Shown piece after piece: positions 22,362-30,578 of a DNA stretch of 32,856 nucleotides (its first letter is position 1; the number at the start of each line of letters is the position of its first letter). Location of the stretch: NCBI GenBank assembly GCA_035276085.1, contig DATELY010000170.1, positions 1 through 32,856 on the forward strand, written 5' to 3'. The notes below the pieces were generated by a model. That model was not told the DNA's origin. It saw only the letters and a program-made list of their open reading frames with translations, and did no database searches. Source of the DNA: DATELY01 sp035276085 (GTDB lineage: Bacteria; Pseudomonadota; Gammaproteobacteria; Steroidobacterales; Steroidobacteraceae). Made by a program: the position numbers and the translations under genes.

Positions 22362-23413
22362 GGTGATTCCTGGCGCTCGCTCATCTTTTCCAGCACGTCT
22401 GGCGCAAAGTCGAACGAATCGAAGAACAACTGCTCGGCAGGCAAGCCGCGTTCCGAAAACTCATGTCGAATGGCTTCGACCAATGCCGGTGGACCTGCAG
22501 CGTAGAGGTCGAATGGGCTCAAGCTCGAATGATCCTGCAACACGGCGGCATGCACGAATCCCGTTCGCCCGGCCCATCGATCCTGCGGTTGCGGCTCGGA
22601 CAGCACGGGCGTGTAGCTGAAATTCGCGTGCCGCTGCATGAGTTCGGTCAGGCGCTCGTGTTCATACAAGTCCTGTCTGGCGCGCACGCCCCAGTAGAGG
22701 TGCAGGGGACGACGATCGCCGGCCGAAAGGAGGGCTTCGAGCATGGCGCGCAGCGGTGCGTACCCGGTGCCGCCGCCGATCATCAACGCGGGTCGAGACG
22801 ACTCGGAGCGAAACCAGAACTGCCCCAGGGGACCTTCCATGCGCAAGAGCGCGCCCGGTCTGAGAGCGTCGAAGACTTGCTCCGTGAACTCACCGCCCTC
22901 GACCCGACGGACGTGAAGCTCGAGGAGCTTGGATTCGCCCGGGGCATTCGCAATCGAGAAGCTGCGCCGCCGATGCTGCGCCAGCAAAATGTCGAGGTAC
23001 TGTCCCGGCAGATAGACAAACTCTTCCGCGGCCGGCAGGCGCAGAAAAACCGCCATGACATCCGGTGCGAGCGGTTCCAGGCGTTCGATCCGGCAGGGCA
23101 GGGATTTCACCTGCACGTCCGCCGGCGGGCGAATCTCATGCACTTCGATGGTGGTCCGTGCCGTCGCCGCGTGTGCCTGACACAGCAGCACCCACCCTTG
23201 AGCGTGCTCTTGCGGCATGAGCCCGAGCGGCAGCCCCCTCGGATAGGTCACCTCACCCTGCACGATGCGCCCCCGGCAGGCGGCGCAATGGCCGCCCTTG
23301 CAGCTGTGGGGCAGATTCAAACCGACCCGCAGGGCTGCGTCGAGAATGGTTTCTTCGCCGCTCGCATCGAAGATGTGTCGCGCGGGCAGCAAGGTGATCC
23401 GGGAGTGCGACAT
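22358..23413 (-). CDS. 2Fe-2S ferredoxin-domain NAD(P)H reductase
   Basis: A 351-residue electron-transfer flavoprotein. The N-terminal plant-type ferredoxin domain has ligands Cys38, Cys43, Cys46 and Cys78 (SCKGGHCAAC...LLCQA). The FAD domain shows YLPGQYLDI and RRSFSIAN (RxYSxAN type), and the NAD domain shows MIGGGTGYAPLRAML and the C-terminal FFDSFDF. This arrangement is that of CDP-6-deoxy-delta-3,4-glucoseen reductase (AscD/RfbI) and oxygenase reductase components. No dideoxysugar or oxygenase genes lie nearby, so that product name would be misleading here. It overlaps the SDR gene by ATGA and follows hemY by 68 bp. Its partner is not identifiable from this window. Confidence 0.85.
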   Translation of the reverse strand: MSHSRITLLPARHIFDASGEETILDAALRVGLNLPHSCKGGHCAACRGRIVQGEVTYPRGLPLGLMPQEHAQGWVLLCQAHAATARTTIEVHEIRPPADVQVKSLPCRIERLEPLAPDVMAVFLRLPAAEEFVYLPGQYLDILLAQHRRRSFSIANAPGESKLLELHVRRVEGGEFTEQVFDALRPGALLRMEGPLGQFWFRSESSRPALMIGGGTGYAPLRAMLEALLSAGDRRPLHLYWGVRARQDLYEHERLTELMQRHANFSYTPVLSEPQPQDRWAGRTGFVHAAVLQDHSSLSPFDLYAAGPPALVEAIRHEFSERGLPAEQLFFDSFDFAPDVLEKMSERQESP

Positions 23414-23481
23414 GTCGTTGGGTAGGTGGGGCTACGAAACCGCAGATCAGATCGTGCCGCCCACAACCTGCGCAGCGCCGC

Positions 23482-24723
23482 TCAGCTGCGCCGCCGATCG
23501 CTCTGCCGACGATCCAGCCACCGGCGCGTGCGGATCTTGGGCAACTGTGGGCGTCGGCCGAGTGCGTGCACGAGCGCGGCGGTCAGGACCTGGTGTGCAC
23601 GCTCGCGTTCACCCAGCTGCTCCAGCAGCGAAGCCAGCAGCTGGTATGTCTCCAAGCGCGGGCGGATGACGAGGCTCGTCTCCAGGTAGCTGCGTGCCTT
23701 GCCGTACAGCTCGGCGCGGATGCAAAGGCGCCCGCATGCCAGCAACAAGCTGGGGTCCTCCGGATGCGCCGGCAGCCAGCTCTCCGCTTCTTCGAGCGTG
23801 CGCAGCGCATCGTCGCTTTCCACCTCGCCGAAGGCGTTGACGGCCGCATCATCCCACTCGCGCTGCAAGAGAACGATGAGCTCCTTCTCCGCCAGCATGT
23901 GATCGCCGCAGCTCATCACCGCTCGCGCATAAGCCACGACGAGCTCGGGCCGCGAAGCGTAGGCCGAAGGGACCTGCTCCCACATCTTGCGCACCGCATC
24001 GACCTCGTTGCTGGTCGACACCTGCTTGATCTGATCCACATAGGTTCGCGCCAGCATCTTGTCGACCATTGCCGGAGCCATGCCGCGGGCGCTGCGCAGT
24101 CGCGGCTCGAGCTCCTTGAGCAGGGCCCATTCGCCGAGCTGATCGTAAATGCGCGCGAGCAGAACGAGGCCGCGGGGGTTTTGCTCGCCGCTCGCTTCGA
24201 GCTGTTCGAGCACGGCGCGCGCCGCCTTCACCTCGTTGCGCTTCAGATGCGTTTCAGCCTGCATGATCAGCACGGCCCCTCGATCTTCCGGGCTGGTCTC
24301 GAGCGCACGCGCGAACAGGTCGTCGCGGCGTTGCCTCGCACCCTGCAGCTCGGCTGCGCGCGCCGCCAACAGGTAATTCGCAACGGGTGAAGGACTGTCC
24401 ACCGCACCTTCGATCGCAGTGCTTTCGGCTTGCGCCCAGTCGCCGCGCGACAGCTCGATGACCGTGCGCGAGAGGCTCCGTCGGGCGCGTTCCTGGCGGC
24501 GCTCGAGGCGTGCCGCGGCGAGCAGGCTGCGGGCGCGAACGGCTCGCATGAGGAGCCGTCCGACGAAGTACGCTGCGACGAGCACCAACAGCAGCGTCGG
24601 GAACGACATCTCGACGAGGTAACCGCCGAAGCGCACACCCACATAGCCCGGATCGGTCAGCAGCAGGTTGGCGATGAGCGCGCCTGCGATCATTGCTGCC
24701 GCGAGATAGAGCCCGGCTTTCAT
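23482..24723 (-). CDS. hemY: HemY-like membrane TPR protein
   Basis: A 413-residue inner-membrane protein of the gammaproteobacterial HemY family (HemY_N plus tetratricopeptide repeats), not the protoporphyrinogen oxidase HemY of Bacillus. Two N-terminal membrane segments (residues about 3-23 and 40-60) flank the signature LLLTDPGYVGVRFGGYLVEMS. TPR helices fill residues about 90-400 (NYLLAARAAELQGARQRRDDLFARALE). In E. coli it lies with hemX in the hemCDXY operon and may help organise heme enzymes, though its role is not settled. It overlaps hemX by ATGA. Confidence 0.9.
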   Translation of the reverse strand: MKAGLYLAAAMIAGALIANLLLTDPGYVGVRFGGYLVEMSFPTLLLVLVAAYFVGRLLMRAVRARSLLAAARLERRQERARRSLSRTVIELSRGDWAQAESTAIEGAVDSPSPVANYLLAARAAELQGARQRRDDLFARALETSPEDRGAVLIMQAETHLKRNEVKAARAVLEQLEASGEQNPRGLVLLARIYDQLGEWALLKELEPRLRSARGMAPAMVDKMLARTYVDQIKQVSTSNEVDAVRKMWEQVPSAYASRPELVVAYARAVMSCGDHMLAEKELIVLLQREWDDAAVNAFGEVESDDALRTLEEAESWLPAHPEDPSLLLACGRLCIRAELYGKARSYLETSLVIRPRLETYQLLASLLEQLGERERAHQVLTAALVHALGRRPQLPKIRTRRWLDRRQSDRRRS

Positions 24724-25772
24724 GTGGTGCTCGGCGTCGGCAGGACTCGTTGCAGCATGCGCACCGAGGCCGAGATGTCGGGCAGCGAGGGGTCGATGTC
24801 GATCGCTTCCAGCGCCTGGATTTCAGCGAGCACGGCTTCGTTCGCCGCCTTCTTCATATTGAAGTTTTCTGCGAGCCATTGTCGCGCGCTCGCCAGACTG
24901 TTGCGATACATCGGTGCATCGTGACGCAGCAGTGCCTGTCGCGCAGAGAACAGGAGCAGCTGCAGATGCTGACGCCGCAGATCCCGCTCCTCGAGCGACA
25001 CGATGGCACCACTGCGATCGTCCACGCGCCGGACCTTCACGAGCCGAGAGAGCATGGTGCGGATGATGTTCCAACTGCCGTGCTCCTCGTCCGCACGCTC
25101 GCTGGGTGCCTCGCGTTGCATGACCACCAGGCCGCGAACTGGCAGCGTCGCCGCGCGTTCATCGAGGCTGGCGAGGCGCGCTGAGATGCCGGTGAGGTCC
25201 GGCTGTCGCACGGCATGCAGCGCCTGCAGATCGCGCGCGATCTGAGCGCGTATCGGCGTCACTGCGGGTTCGCGCAGCGAAGCCAAGCGAGCATCGGCGG
25301 ACTCCAATGCAACCATCGCGGTCGCAAGATCGCGGTCGAAGATCAAGCGACGGTGTGCCAGCTCCAGCAGGAACAACGCTTCCGATCGTGACCATGCACG
25401 CTCGGGCCCTTGCGAGCGGCCGCGCAGCTCTTCGACGCTCAAGCCCAACTGCTCGAGCTGCCCGCCCACATCCTTGATCGTTGCCAGCTGGCTTTCGAGA
25501 TCCCGCCGTGCCCGCTGCTCGCGGCGCACGGCCGCATCCAGCTCCGAACGCAGCAGCTCGCGCGACGTGGTGAGGACGCGCACCTCGTCCTTCAGGTTGT
25601 CGAGTCGATCGCGCGTCTGATCCAGGCGCAACAGCGCGTACCCGGCGCTCGCCAATGCGAGCACGGAGATCGCCGTGATGACGCGGCCCGGCGGTGGTCG
25701 TCGCGCCCGCGTGACACCTGCGGTACGGACGGGGGATGTAGAGGATTCGTCCATGCGTTGCGATGCTAGCAT
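24720..25772 (-). CDS. hemX: HemX-family membrane protein (DUF513)
   Basis: A membrane-anchored protein of about 350 residues with a single N-terminal membrane segment (GRVITAISVLALASAGYALL), followed by a coiled coil (LDNLKDEVRVLTTSRELLRSE and on) and a periplasmic helical domain (SEALFLLELAHRRLIFDRDLATAMVALESAD). It is often labelled uroporphyrinogen III methyltransferase, but it has no methyltransferase motif; that name comes from a misassignment. The start is uncertain. ATG 25772 has a GAGG at short spacing, ATG 25754 also fits, and a GTG at 25826 would start almost at the hemD stop. It is third in hemC-hemD-hemX-hemY. Confidence 0.85.
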   Translation of the reverse strand: MLASQRMDESSTSPVRTAGVTRARRPPPGRVITAISVLALASAGYALLRLDQTRDRLDNLKDEVRVLTTSRELLRSELDAAVRREQRARRDLESQLATIKDVGGQLEQLGLSVEELRGRSQGPERAWSRSEALFLLELAHRRLIFDRDLATAMVALESADARLASLREPAVTPIRAQIARDLQALHAVRQPDLTGISARLASLDERAATLPVRGLVVMQREAPSERADEEHGSWNIIRTMLSRLVKVRRVDDRSGAIVSLEERDLRRQHLQLLLFSARQALLRHDAPMYRNSLASARQWLAENFNMKKAANEAVLAEIQALEAIDIDPSLPDISASVRMLQRVLPTPSTT

Positions 25773-25829
25773 GCGACCTCGCGCCGCTTCCCCTGACACG
25801 TTGTTGAAAAAGTGCTCTTCCTGCACCTG

Positions 25830-26609
25830 CTAACGCGCGCGCGCGAACCAATGTCCCAGCGTGCCCACGATGCTCGCATCCTCCGCGCTCGGTGCGAGCA
25901 CGCACTCCCCAGTCAAACCCAACGTGCGGGCACTCTCGGCGACGCGGGGGCTGACGACCAACAGGGGAACCTGTCTCAAGAGCGTGCGGCCCGACGCACC
26001 GAGCTGCTCATACAGATGCGTCAGGGTTTCCGCACTGGTTGCGGTAACGATATCGAAGCCCGACTCGAGCCACTCGCACTCGAACTGTTCACGCTCCACG
26101 GCCGTGTACGTGGCGGGTATGCGGCGATACACCGTCAGGCTTTCCACCGCGGCGCCGCGCTCGATCAGGGCGCGGTCGAGTACATCGCGTCCACCCATGC
26201 CACGCACGATCAGTACACGTTCGTTGGCCGATGCCGTGAATTCGACTGAGTTCAGCAATGTTTCGCTGGTAGACGGCGCCGGTGGCACCACATCCACACG
26301 CCAGGCGGCCGCTTGCAGCGCACGCGCGGTCGCCCGGCCGATCGCCGCTACCTTGGTCGCCATCTCTGCCCGACACAGCGTGCTGCCGTGGCGCACTGCG
26401 TTCGCGCTGACGAAGACCACCCAGTCGAAGCGCTGCTCGAGATAGGACTGTGTCGGTGCGACGGGTTCGATGGCAATGCTCGGCAGCACGCGTGGCTCGC
26501 CACCGTGCGCTTCGATCATCGCGGCGAGCTGCTCGGCCTGCTCGAGGGGACGCGTCACCAGGACGCGCAGACCGCGTAGTGGCCGCATGACGAAGGGGAT
26601 GAGGCTCAT
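25830..26609 (-). CDS. hemD: Uroporphyrinogen-III synthase
   Basis: A 259-residue enzyme that cyclises hydroxymethylbilane to uroporphyrinogen III with D-ring inversion. The family is poorly conserved. The recognisable parts are LRVLVTRPLEQAEQLAAMIEAHGGEP, FDWVVFVSANAVRHG, RVLIVRGMGGRDVLDRALIERGAAVESLTVYRR and FDIVTATSAETLTHLYEQL. The ATG at 26609 overlaps the hemC stop (ATGA) and fits length; MRPLRG seven codons on is an alternative. The position in hemCDXY makes the assignment firm. Confidence 0.92.
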   Translation of the reverse strand: MSLIPFVMRPLRGLRVLVTRPLEQAEQLAAMIEAHGGEPRVLPSIAIEPVAPTQSYLEQRFDWVVFVSANAVRHGSTLCRAEMATKVAAIGRATARALQAAAWRVDVVPPAPSTSETLLNSVEFTASANERVLIVRGMGGRDVLDRALIERGAAVESLTVYRRIPATYTAVEREQFECEWLESGFDIVTATSAETLTHLYEQLGASGRTLLRQVPLLVVSPRVAESARTLGLTGECVLAPSAEDASIVGTLGHWFARAR

Positions 26610-27526
26610 CCACGCAACTCGGCCAACAGCCGATCCGCGCCCGCCGCCAGCAAGCGTTCGGCCAGAGCGATCCCCAGTGCTTCCGCATGCTCGGCGGACC
26701 CTTGGATGCGATCGCGAAAAATCGTGGAGCCGTCGATCGCACCGACCATGCCCTCCAACTGCACCATGCCTTGTTGCAGCAATGCGTACGCGGCGATCGG
26801 CGATTGGCAGCTGCCTTCGAGACGCTGAGCCAACGCCCGTTCGGCCGTGCAACAGATGCGGGCCGCGCGATCTTCGAGTGTCCGGGCGTAGCGGATGCTG
26901 CGCTCGTCATCCTTGCGGCACTCGATGCCGATGATCGCCTGGCCCACGGCGGGCAGCGATTGCTCCGGCTCGATGAAGCTCGTGATGCGCTGCTGGAGTC
27001 CGAGTCGCTGCAGCCCCGCGCTGGCCAGAACGATCGCGTCGTATTCGCCTGCGTCGAGCTTGCGCAGGCGTGTTTCCACATTGCCGCGTAACGTCAGCAT
27101 CTGCAGATCCGGACGCAGCGCTTTCAGTTGCGACTGCCGACGCGGGCTCGATGTGCCTACGCGCGCGGCGTGTGGCAGCGCTGTCAGGTGCGAGTGAGCG
27201 TTTGAGACGAACGCGTCACGTGCGTCAGCGCGCGACAGCATGGCGGCCAATGTCATCTCCGCGGGCAAGTCGCTCGGTACGTCCTTCATCGAGTGCACGG
27301 CGATGTCCGCGCGACCTGCGGCAATCGCAACTTCCAACTCTTTGATGAAGAGCCCTTTGCCGCCCACCTGCGCCAACGTGCGATCGAGCACGCGATCGCC
27401 CTGCGTCGTCATGGGAACGAGCTCGATCCGCAACTCGGGATGGTGCAGTCGCAATGCCTGAGCAACGTGCTCGGCTTGCCACAATGCCAGGCGACTCTGG
27501 CGCGTCGCGATGCGCAACGTATCCAT
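26606..27526 (-). CDS. hemC: Porphobilinogen deaminase (hydroxymethylbilane synthase)
   Basis: A 306-residue enzyme polymerising four porphobilinogens. The dipyrromethane cofactor attaches to Cys240 in LEGSCQSPIAAYAL (usual GSCQVP). The catalytic Asp82 is in VHSMKDVPSDLP. Substrate-binding arginines are in TRQSRLALWQA, GTSSPRRQSQL and LRGNVETRLRKLD. Length is typical. The stop overlaps hemD. Eight bases separate it from the upstream AI-2E-type permease gene, so the two may share a transcript. Confidence 0.97.
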   Translation of the reverse strand: MDTLRIATRQSRLALWQAEHVAQALRLHHPELRIELVPMTTQGDRVLDRTLAQVGGKGLFIKELEVAIAAGRADIAVHSMKDVPSDLPAEMTLAAMLSRADARDAFVSNAHSHLTALPHAARVGTSSPRRQSQLKALRPDLQMLTLRGNVETRLRKLDAGEYDAIVLASAGLQRLGLQQRITSFIEPEQSLPAVGQAIIGIECRKDDERSIRYARTLEDRAARICCTAERALAQRLEGSCQSPIAAYALLQQGMVQLEGMVGAIDGSTIFRDRIQGSAEHAEALGIALAERLLAAGADRLLAELRG

Positions 27527-27534
27527 AGGTCACT

Positions 27535-28641
27535 CTACGGCGTGTGGACCGACGCCGCGCGTCCGCGACGCACTTCGAGCGTGAACTGCAGCAGCGCGAG
27601 GATCAGCGCGAGGATCACGGGGCCGACGATGAGGCCGATCGTGCCGAACGCGGCAATGCCACCCAGCACGCCGATGAAAACCGTGAGCGTACCCACTTCC
27701 GCGCGACCGGAGACCAACCACGGGCGCACGAAGTTATCGACCAGCGAGACGAGCAGCGCACCCCACAACAACATGAACAGTGCGGCACCCCAACGCTGCT
27801 GCGCGGCCAGCACGATCGTCGCGGGCAGCCACACCACACCCGAACCTGCGAATGGCAGCAGTGCGGCGAGCGCGGTGATCACGGCGAACACTACCGGCGA
27901 CGGCAGACCCACGATCGCAAACGCGATGCCCACGAGGGCGCCCTGTATCAGCGCAGTCAAACCGGAGCCGTATACGACCGCGCGCGTCACTGCGGCGAGA
28001 TGGTCGAACAGACGCTGCTTCGATGTTTCTGCCATCGGGATCAGCTCGCGCAGGATGTTCCACATCTTTACGCCGTCGCGCAGGAAAAAGAACAGCACGA
28101 ACAACATCAGCGCAAAGCCGATCACCGTGCCGATCGCGCCCAGGAACACCTTGCCGCCGAGGGATGCGATCATCTGCAGCAGGTTCTGAGCACCCACGCT
28201 GAGCCACCCGCGAACCTGCGCCACGTTGATGCCGAAGGAGCTTTCGAGCCACTTCAGGAGGGGCCCCACACCTGGAACTGCGTCCAAGTTAGACACGTTG
28301 TTCCTGGCCTGATCGGCAACGGTCGACTGCACGAACTGCAACAGATCGCCCGTCTGGGCTGCGAAGGCGGCGCTGAGGGCCGTGAGCGGACCGATGAACA
28401 GCACGAACACGAACAGCGTCAGCAGGAATGACGACAGCTGCTCGCGATTGCGCAGGCGTCGGGTGAAACGAGCGTGCAGCGGATGAAACAGGAACGCCAG
28501 GAACGCAGCCCACATCAACGGTCCGACGAAGGGCTCGATGATGCGGAAGAAGGCAAAGCCCAGCGCGAAGACGGTAACCAGTGCAAAGGTCCGGGCGTAG
28601 AAGCGATCGTTCGAGACATCTGCGCGCGTGCTGGAATCCAT
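27535..28641 (-). CDS. AI-2E/PerM-family transporter
   Basis: A 368-residue polytopic membrane protein of the AI-2E transporter-like (UPF0118/PerM) family. The usual pattern is present: two to three N-terminal membrane segments (about residues 17-55 and 70-95), a soluble region (about 100-160), then five or so more segments, including GLTALIQGALVGIAFAIVGLP, LLPFAGSGVVWLPATIVL and TLTVFIGVLGGIAAFGTIGLIVGPVILALILAL (split here into shorter family motifs). VDNFVRPWLV is a family hallmark. Members export small molecules or act in Na+/H+ antiport; the substrate is not predictable. It diverges from the DUF883 gene across a 128-bp region. Confidence 0.88.
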   Translation of the reverse strand: MDSSTRADVSNDRFYARTFALVTVFALGFAFFRIIEPFVGPLMWAAFLAFLFHPLHARFTRRLRNREQLSSFLLTLFVFVLFIGPLTALSAAFAAQTGDLLQFVQSTVADQARNNVSNLDAVPGVGPLLKWLESSFGINVAQVRGWLSVGAQNLLQMIASLGGKVFLGAIGTVIGFALMLFVLFFFLRDGVKMWNILRELIPMAETSKQRLFDHLAAVTRAVVYGSGLTALIQGALVGIAFAIVGLPSPVVFAVITALAALLPFAGSGVVWLPATIVLAAQQRWGAALFMLLWGALLVSLVDNFVRPWLVSGRAEVGTLTVFIGVLGGIAAFGTIGLIVGPVILALILALLQFTLEVRRGRAASVHTP

Positions 28642-28769
28642 TGCGACTACTCTTGAGTGGATGCGGCGGATGCTAACACCGGTCCGGACCGTATAGCCCC
28701 AGATGTTCGGCGAGCGTCCCGCGCGGTAGGCTCGCCCTGTTCGTCACGACATTGCATGAGGAAAACGCC
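28642..28769. promoter_or_regulatory. Divergent promoter region with a 12-bp palindrome
   Basis: The interval separates the permease gene (minus) from the yqjD-like gene (plus), so promoters for both are expected. CGGTCCGGACCG at 28680-28691 is a perfect palindrome and a possible operator. No hexamer pair is convincing. GAGG lies eight bases before the yqjD-like ATG. Confidence 0.4.
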
Positions 28770-29084
28770 ATGAGCGCAGAAGCGGGTGATCAGAGCGGCG
28801 ATACATTGTTCGAGGATCTGCGTGCCGTGGTACGCGACGCCGAAGCGCTCTTGCGCGCGACGTCTGCGCAAACCGGCGAGAAGCTCCAGGAGGCGCGTGC
28901 TCGTGCCGAGGAATCGCTGCGGGCAGCCAAGGCACGCATGGGCGATATCCAGGAGGATGCGGCGCGTCGTGCCCGTGAAGCCACGACCGCCACCGAGGAC
29001 TATGTCCGTGAAAACCCCTGGCAGGCGCTCGGCGTTGCGGCCGGCATCGGCGTCATCATCGGGCTGCTCGTCAGCCGGCGCTGA
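28770..29084 (+). CDS. DUF883 (YqjD/ElaB) membrane-anchored protein
   Basis: A 104-residue protein with a long charged amphipathic helix (residues about 12-75, LFEDLRAVVRDAEALLRATSAQ onward) and a C-terminal membrane helix with the family motif NPWQALGVAAGIGVIIGLLVSRR. E. coli YqjD and ElaB of this family attach to stationary-phase ribosomes and anchor them at the inner membrane. ATG 28770 has GAGG at good spacing; six extra upstream codons are open but have no ribosome site. It is first of three plus-strand genes ordered as in E. coli yqjD-yqjE-yqjK. Confidence 0.9.
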   Translation: MSAEAGDQSGDTLFEDLRAVVRDAEALLRATSAQTGEKLQEARARAEESLRAAKARMGDIQEDAARRAREATTATEDYVRENPWQALGVAAGIGVIIGLLVSRR

Positions 29085-29105
29085 AGTCAGGCGGCACCGT
29101 TCGTC

Positions 29106-29537
29106 ATGAGCGTGGAATACCGCGATCCGTATGTCGAACCGGCAGCGAGCGGCCCTGCGACCGGGTTGTTCAAGTCGCTCGGCAATCTGCTGCACACCGT
29201 GCTGACGATCGCACAGACGCGGCTCGAGCTCATCACGACCGAGTTGCAGGAGGAAGTGCAACGCGCGGCCAGGCTGCTCGCGATTGCCTTCGTCGCTCTG
29301 GTGTGCGGTTTCCTGAGTTTGTTACTCGCTGCGCTCACGGTGGTATTCGCGTTCTGGGATACGCATCGCGTGCTGGCATCGATCGGCGTGACCGTTGCGT
29401 TCGTGCTGTTCACTGCCATCGCGATCGGAGTGATGCGTGCGCGCCTGCGCTCCAAGCCGCGGCTGCTCGATGCAAGCTTGACGGAGCTGGCGCGCGACCG
29501 GGACGAGCTGCGCTCGCACTTGCGTGAGCAGCAATGA
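29106..29537 (+). CDS. YqjE-like phage-holin superfamily membrane protein
   Basis: A 143-residue protein with an amphipathic N-terminal helix (LFKSLGNLLHTVLTIAQTRLELITTELQEE) and two membrane segments (residues about 60-82 and 92-112), followed by a charged tail. This is the layout of the YqjE / Phage_holin_3_6 family, which are membrane proteins of unknown role; the 'holin' label reflects fold class, not phage origin. The stop overlaps the next ATG (ATGA). It follows the DUF883 gene by 21 bp. Confidence 0.85.
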   Translation: MSVEYRDPYVEPAASGPATGLFKSLGNLLHTVLTIAQTRLELITTELQEEVQRAARLLAIAFVALVCGFLSLLLAALTVVFAFWDTHRVLASIGVTVAFVLFTAIAIGVMRARLRSKPRLLDASLTELARDRDELRSHLREQQ

Positions 29538-29818
29538 GTGACCGTGCGCAACAGTTGGCGCATCGACGCGAGTCATTGCGGCTGCGCGCCGCTGCGCAAC
29601 GTGCCGCGCTCGCCTACGACGTCGGTGTGATCCATCAACGCTTGGGCCGGGTCGATCACGTTTTGAATACGATCCGGCGGATCGGTACGAAACCGCTGCT
29701 CATCGGCGCAGCAGCGATGCTGGTTGCGTTCGTCGGTCCGCGCAGGCTGCTGCGGCTGGGCGCGCGTGGCTTCTTCGCTGCGAGCACTGCCTCACGCCTG
29801 CTCAAGCAATTCCGGTAA
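29534..29818 (+). CDS. YqjK-like small protein
   Basis: A 94-residue basic protein. The N-terminal half is an Arg/Ala/Gln-rich helix (RAQQLAHRRESLRLRAAAQRA), followed by a short hydrophobic segment (PLLIGAAAMLVAFVGPRRLLRLG) at residues about 54-75. This matches the size and layout of YqjK in the yqjD-yqjE-yqjK trio; similarity is low, so order is the main evidence. It overlaps the yqjE-like gene by ATGA and ends four bases before the convergent response-regulator stop. Confidence 0.7.
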   Translation: MSDRAQQLAHRRESLRLRAAAQRAALAYDVGVIHQRLGRVDHVLNTIRRIGTKPLLIGAAAMLVAFVGPRRLLRLGARGFFAASTASRLLKQFR

Positions 29819-29822
29819 GCGG

Positions 29823-30578
29823 TCAACTCTCTCCGCGGACCCGTCGCAGCAATTCCGCCGCATGTCGGCGGCTCACTTCCAGCGTCTCCTCGCAACCGCG
29901 CACGCGCACGGAGTAGCGGCCATCGTCGTTGCGTTCCACTGCAGAGATGCATCTCTCGGAGACGAGGGCATTGCGATGAATGCGGACGAAATCGGCGGCG
30001 AACTCTTCGCTCAGCGCTTTCAGCGACTCGTCGATCAAGTCTTCCCCGCCTTTGTGGCGCACGGTGGTGTACTTCTGATCGGCGAGGAAGTAGTAGACAT
30101 CGTGGACGGGAATCAGCCGCAGCTGCTCCCCGAGTCGGGCGCAAATCTGTTCCCGACGATGCGCAAGCCTGGCCGTCTGAGCCAGCTTCACGATTCGATG
30201 AGGTGCGATACGAGCCGCGTGTCGCAGCGCGTGGGCCAGCTTCTCTTTGCGAACGGGTTTGAGCAAATAACCAACGGCTTCGGTTTCGAACGCTTCGACC
30301 GCGTACTGATCGTAAGCGGTGGTGAAGATGATGGCAGGCGGGTCCTCGAGGCTGTCGAGATGCCGGGCGATCTCGAGACCCGATAATCCTGGCATCCGCA
30401 CATCGAGCAGCACGATATCGGGCTGCAGCTCGCCGCAATGGTTGAGCGCTTCCTCACCGTTGCCGGCCTCACCCACGACCTCGCAGTCATCGATCTCGGC
30501 CAACAACCGGCGCAGGCGTTCGCGCGCGGGAGATTCGTCATCCACGATCAGCAGCTTCATGCGCGCGGGGCTATTCAT
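29823..30578 (-). CDS. algR: LytTR-family response regulator, AlgR-like
   Basis: A 251-residue DNA-binding regulator. The receiver domain has the acidic pair Asp13-Asp14, phosphoacceptor Asp59 in LLDVRMPG, Thr in FTTAYDQYAVEAF, and Lys in LLKPVRKEKL. The LytTR DNA-binding domain (residues about 150-245) shows VYYFLADQKYTTVRHKGGEDLIDESLKALSEEF and FVRIHRNALVS. In Pseudomonas AlgR with AlgZ controls alginate and type IV pilus twitching; the targets here are unknown. ATG 30578 overlaps the kinase stop (ATGA); ATG 30560 (MKLLIVDDE) is an alternative. hemC is nearby, as in Pseudomonas, but five genes now separate algR-like from hemD. Confidence 0.88.
   Translation of the reverse strand: MNSPARMKLLIVDDESPARERLRRLLAEIDDCEVVGEAGNGEEALNHCGELQPDIVLLDVRMPGLSGLEIARHLDSLEDPPAIIFTTAYDQYAVEAFETEAVGYLLKPVRKEKLAHALRHAARIAPHRIVKLAQTARLAHRREQICARLGEQLRLIPVHDVYYFLADQKYTTVRHKGGEDLIDESLKALSEEFAADFVRIHRNALVSERCISAVERNDDGRYSVRVRGCEETLEVSRRHAAELLRRVRGES

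Noticed and set aside
23470..23491. GCGCAGC/GCTGCGC hairpin over the hemY stop as a terminator
   Set aside because: It has no T-run, and the adjacent gene on the same strand is close enough to be co-transcribed.
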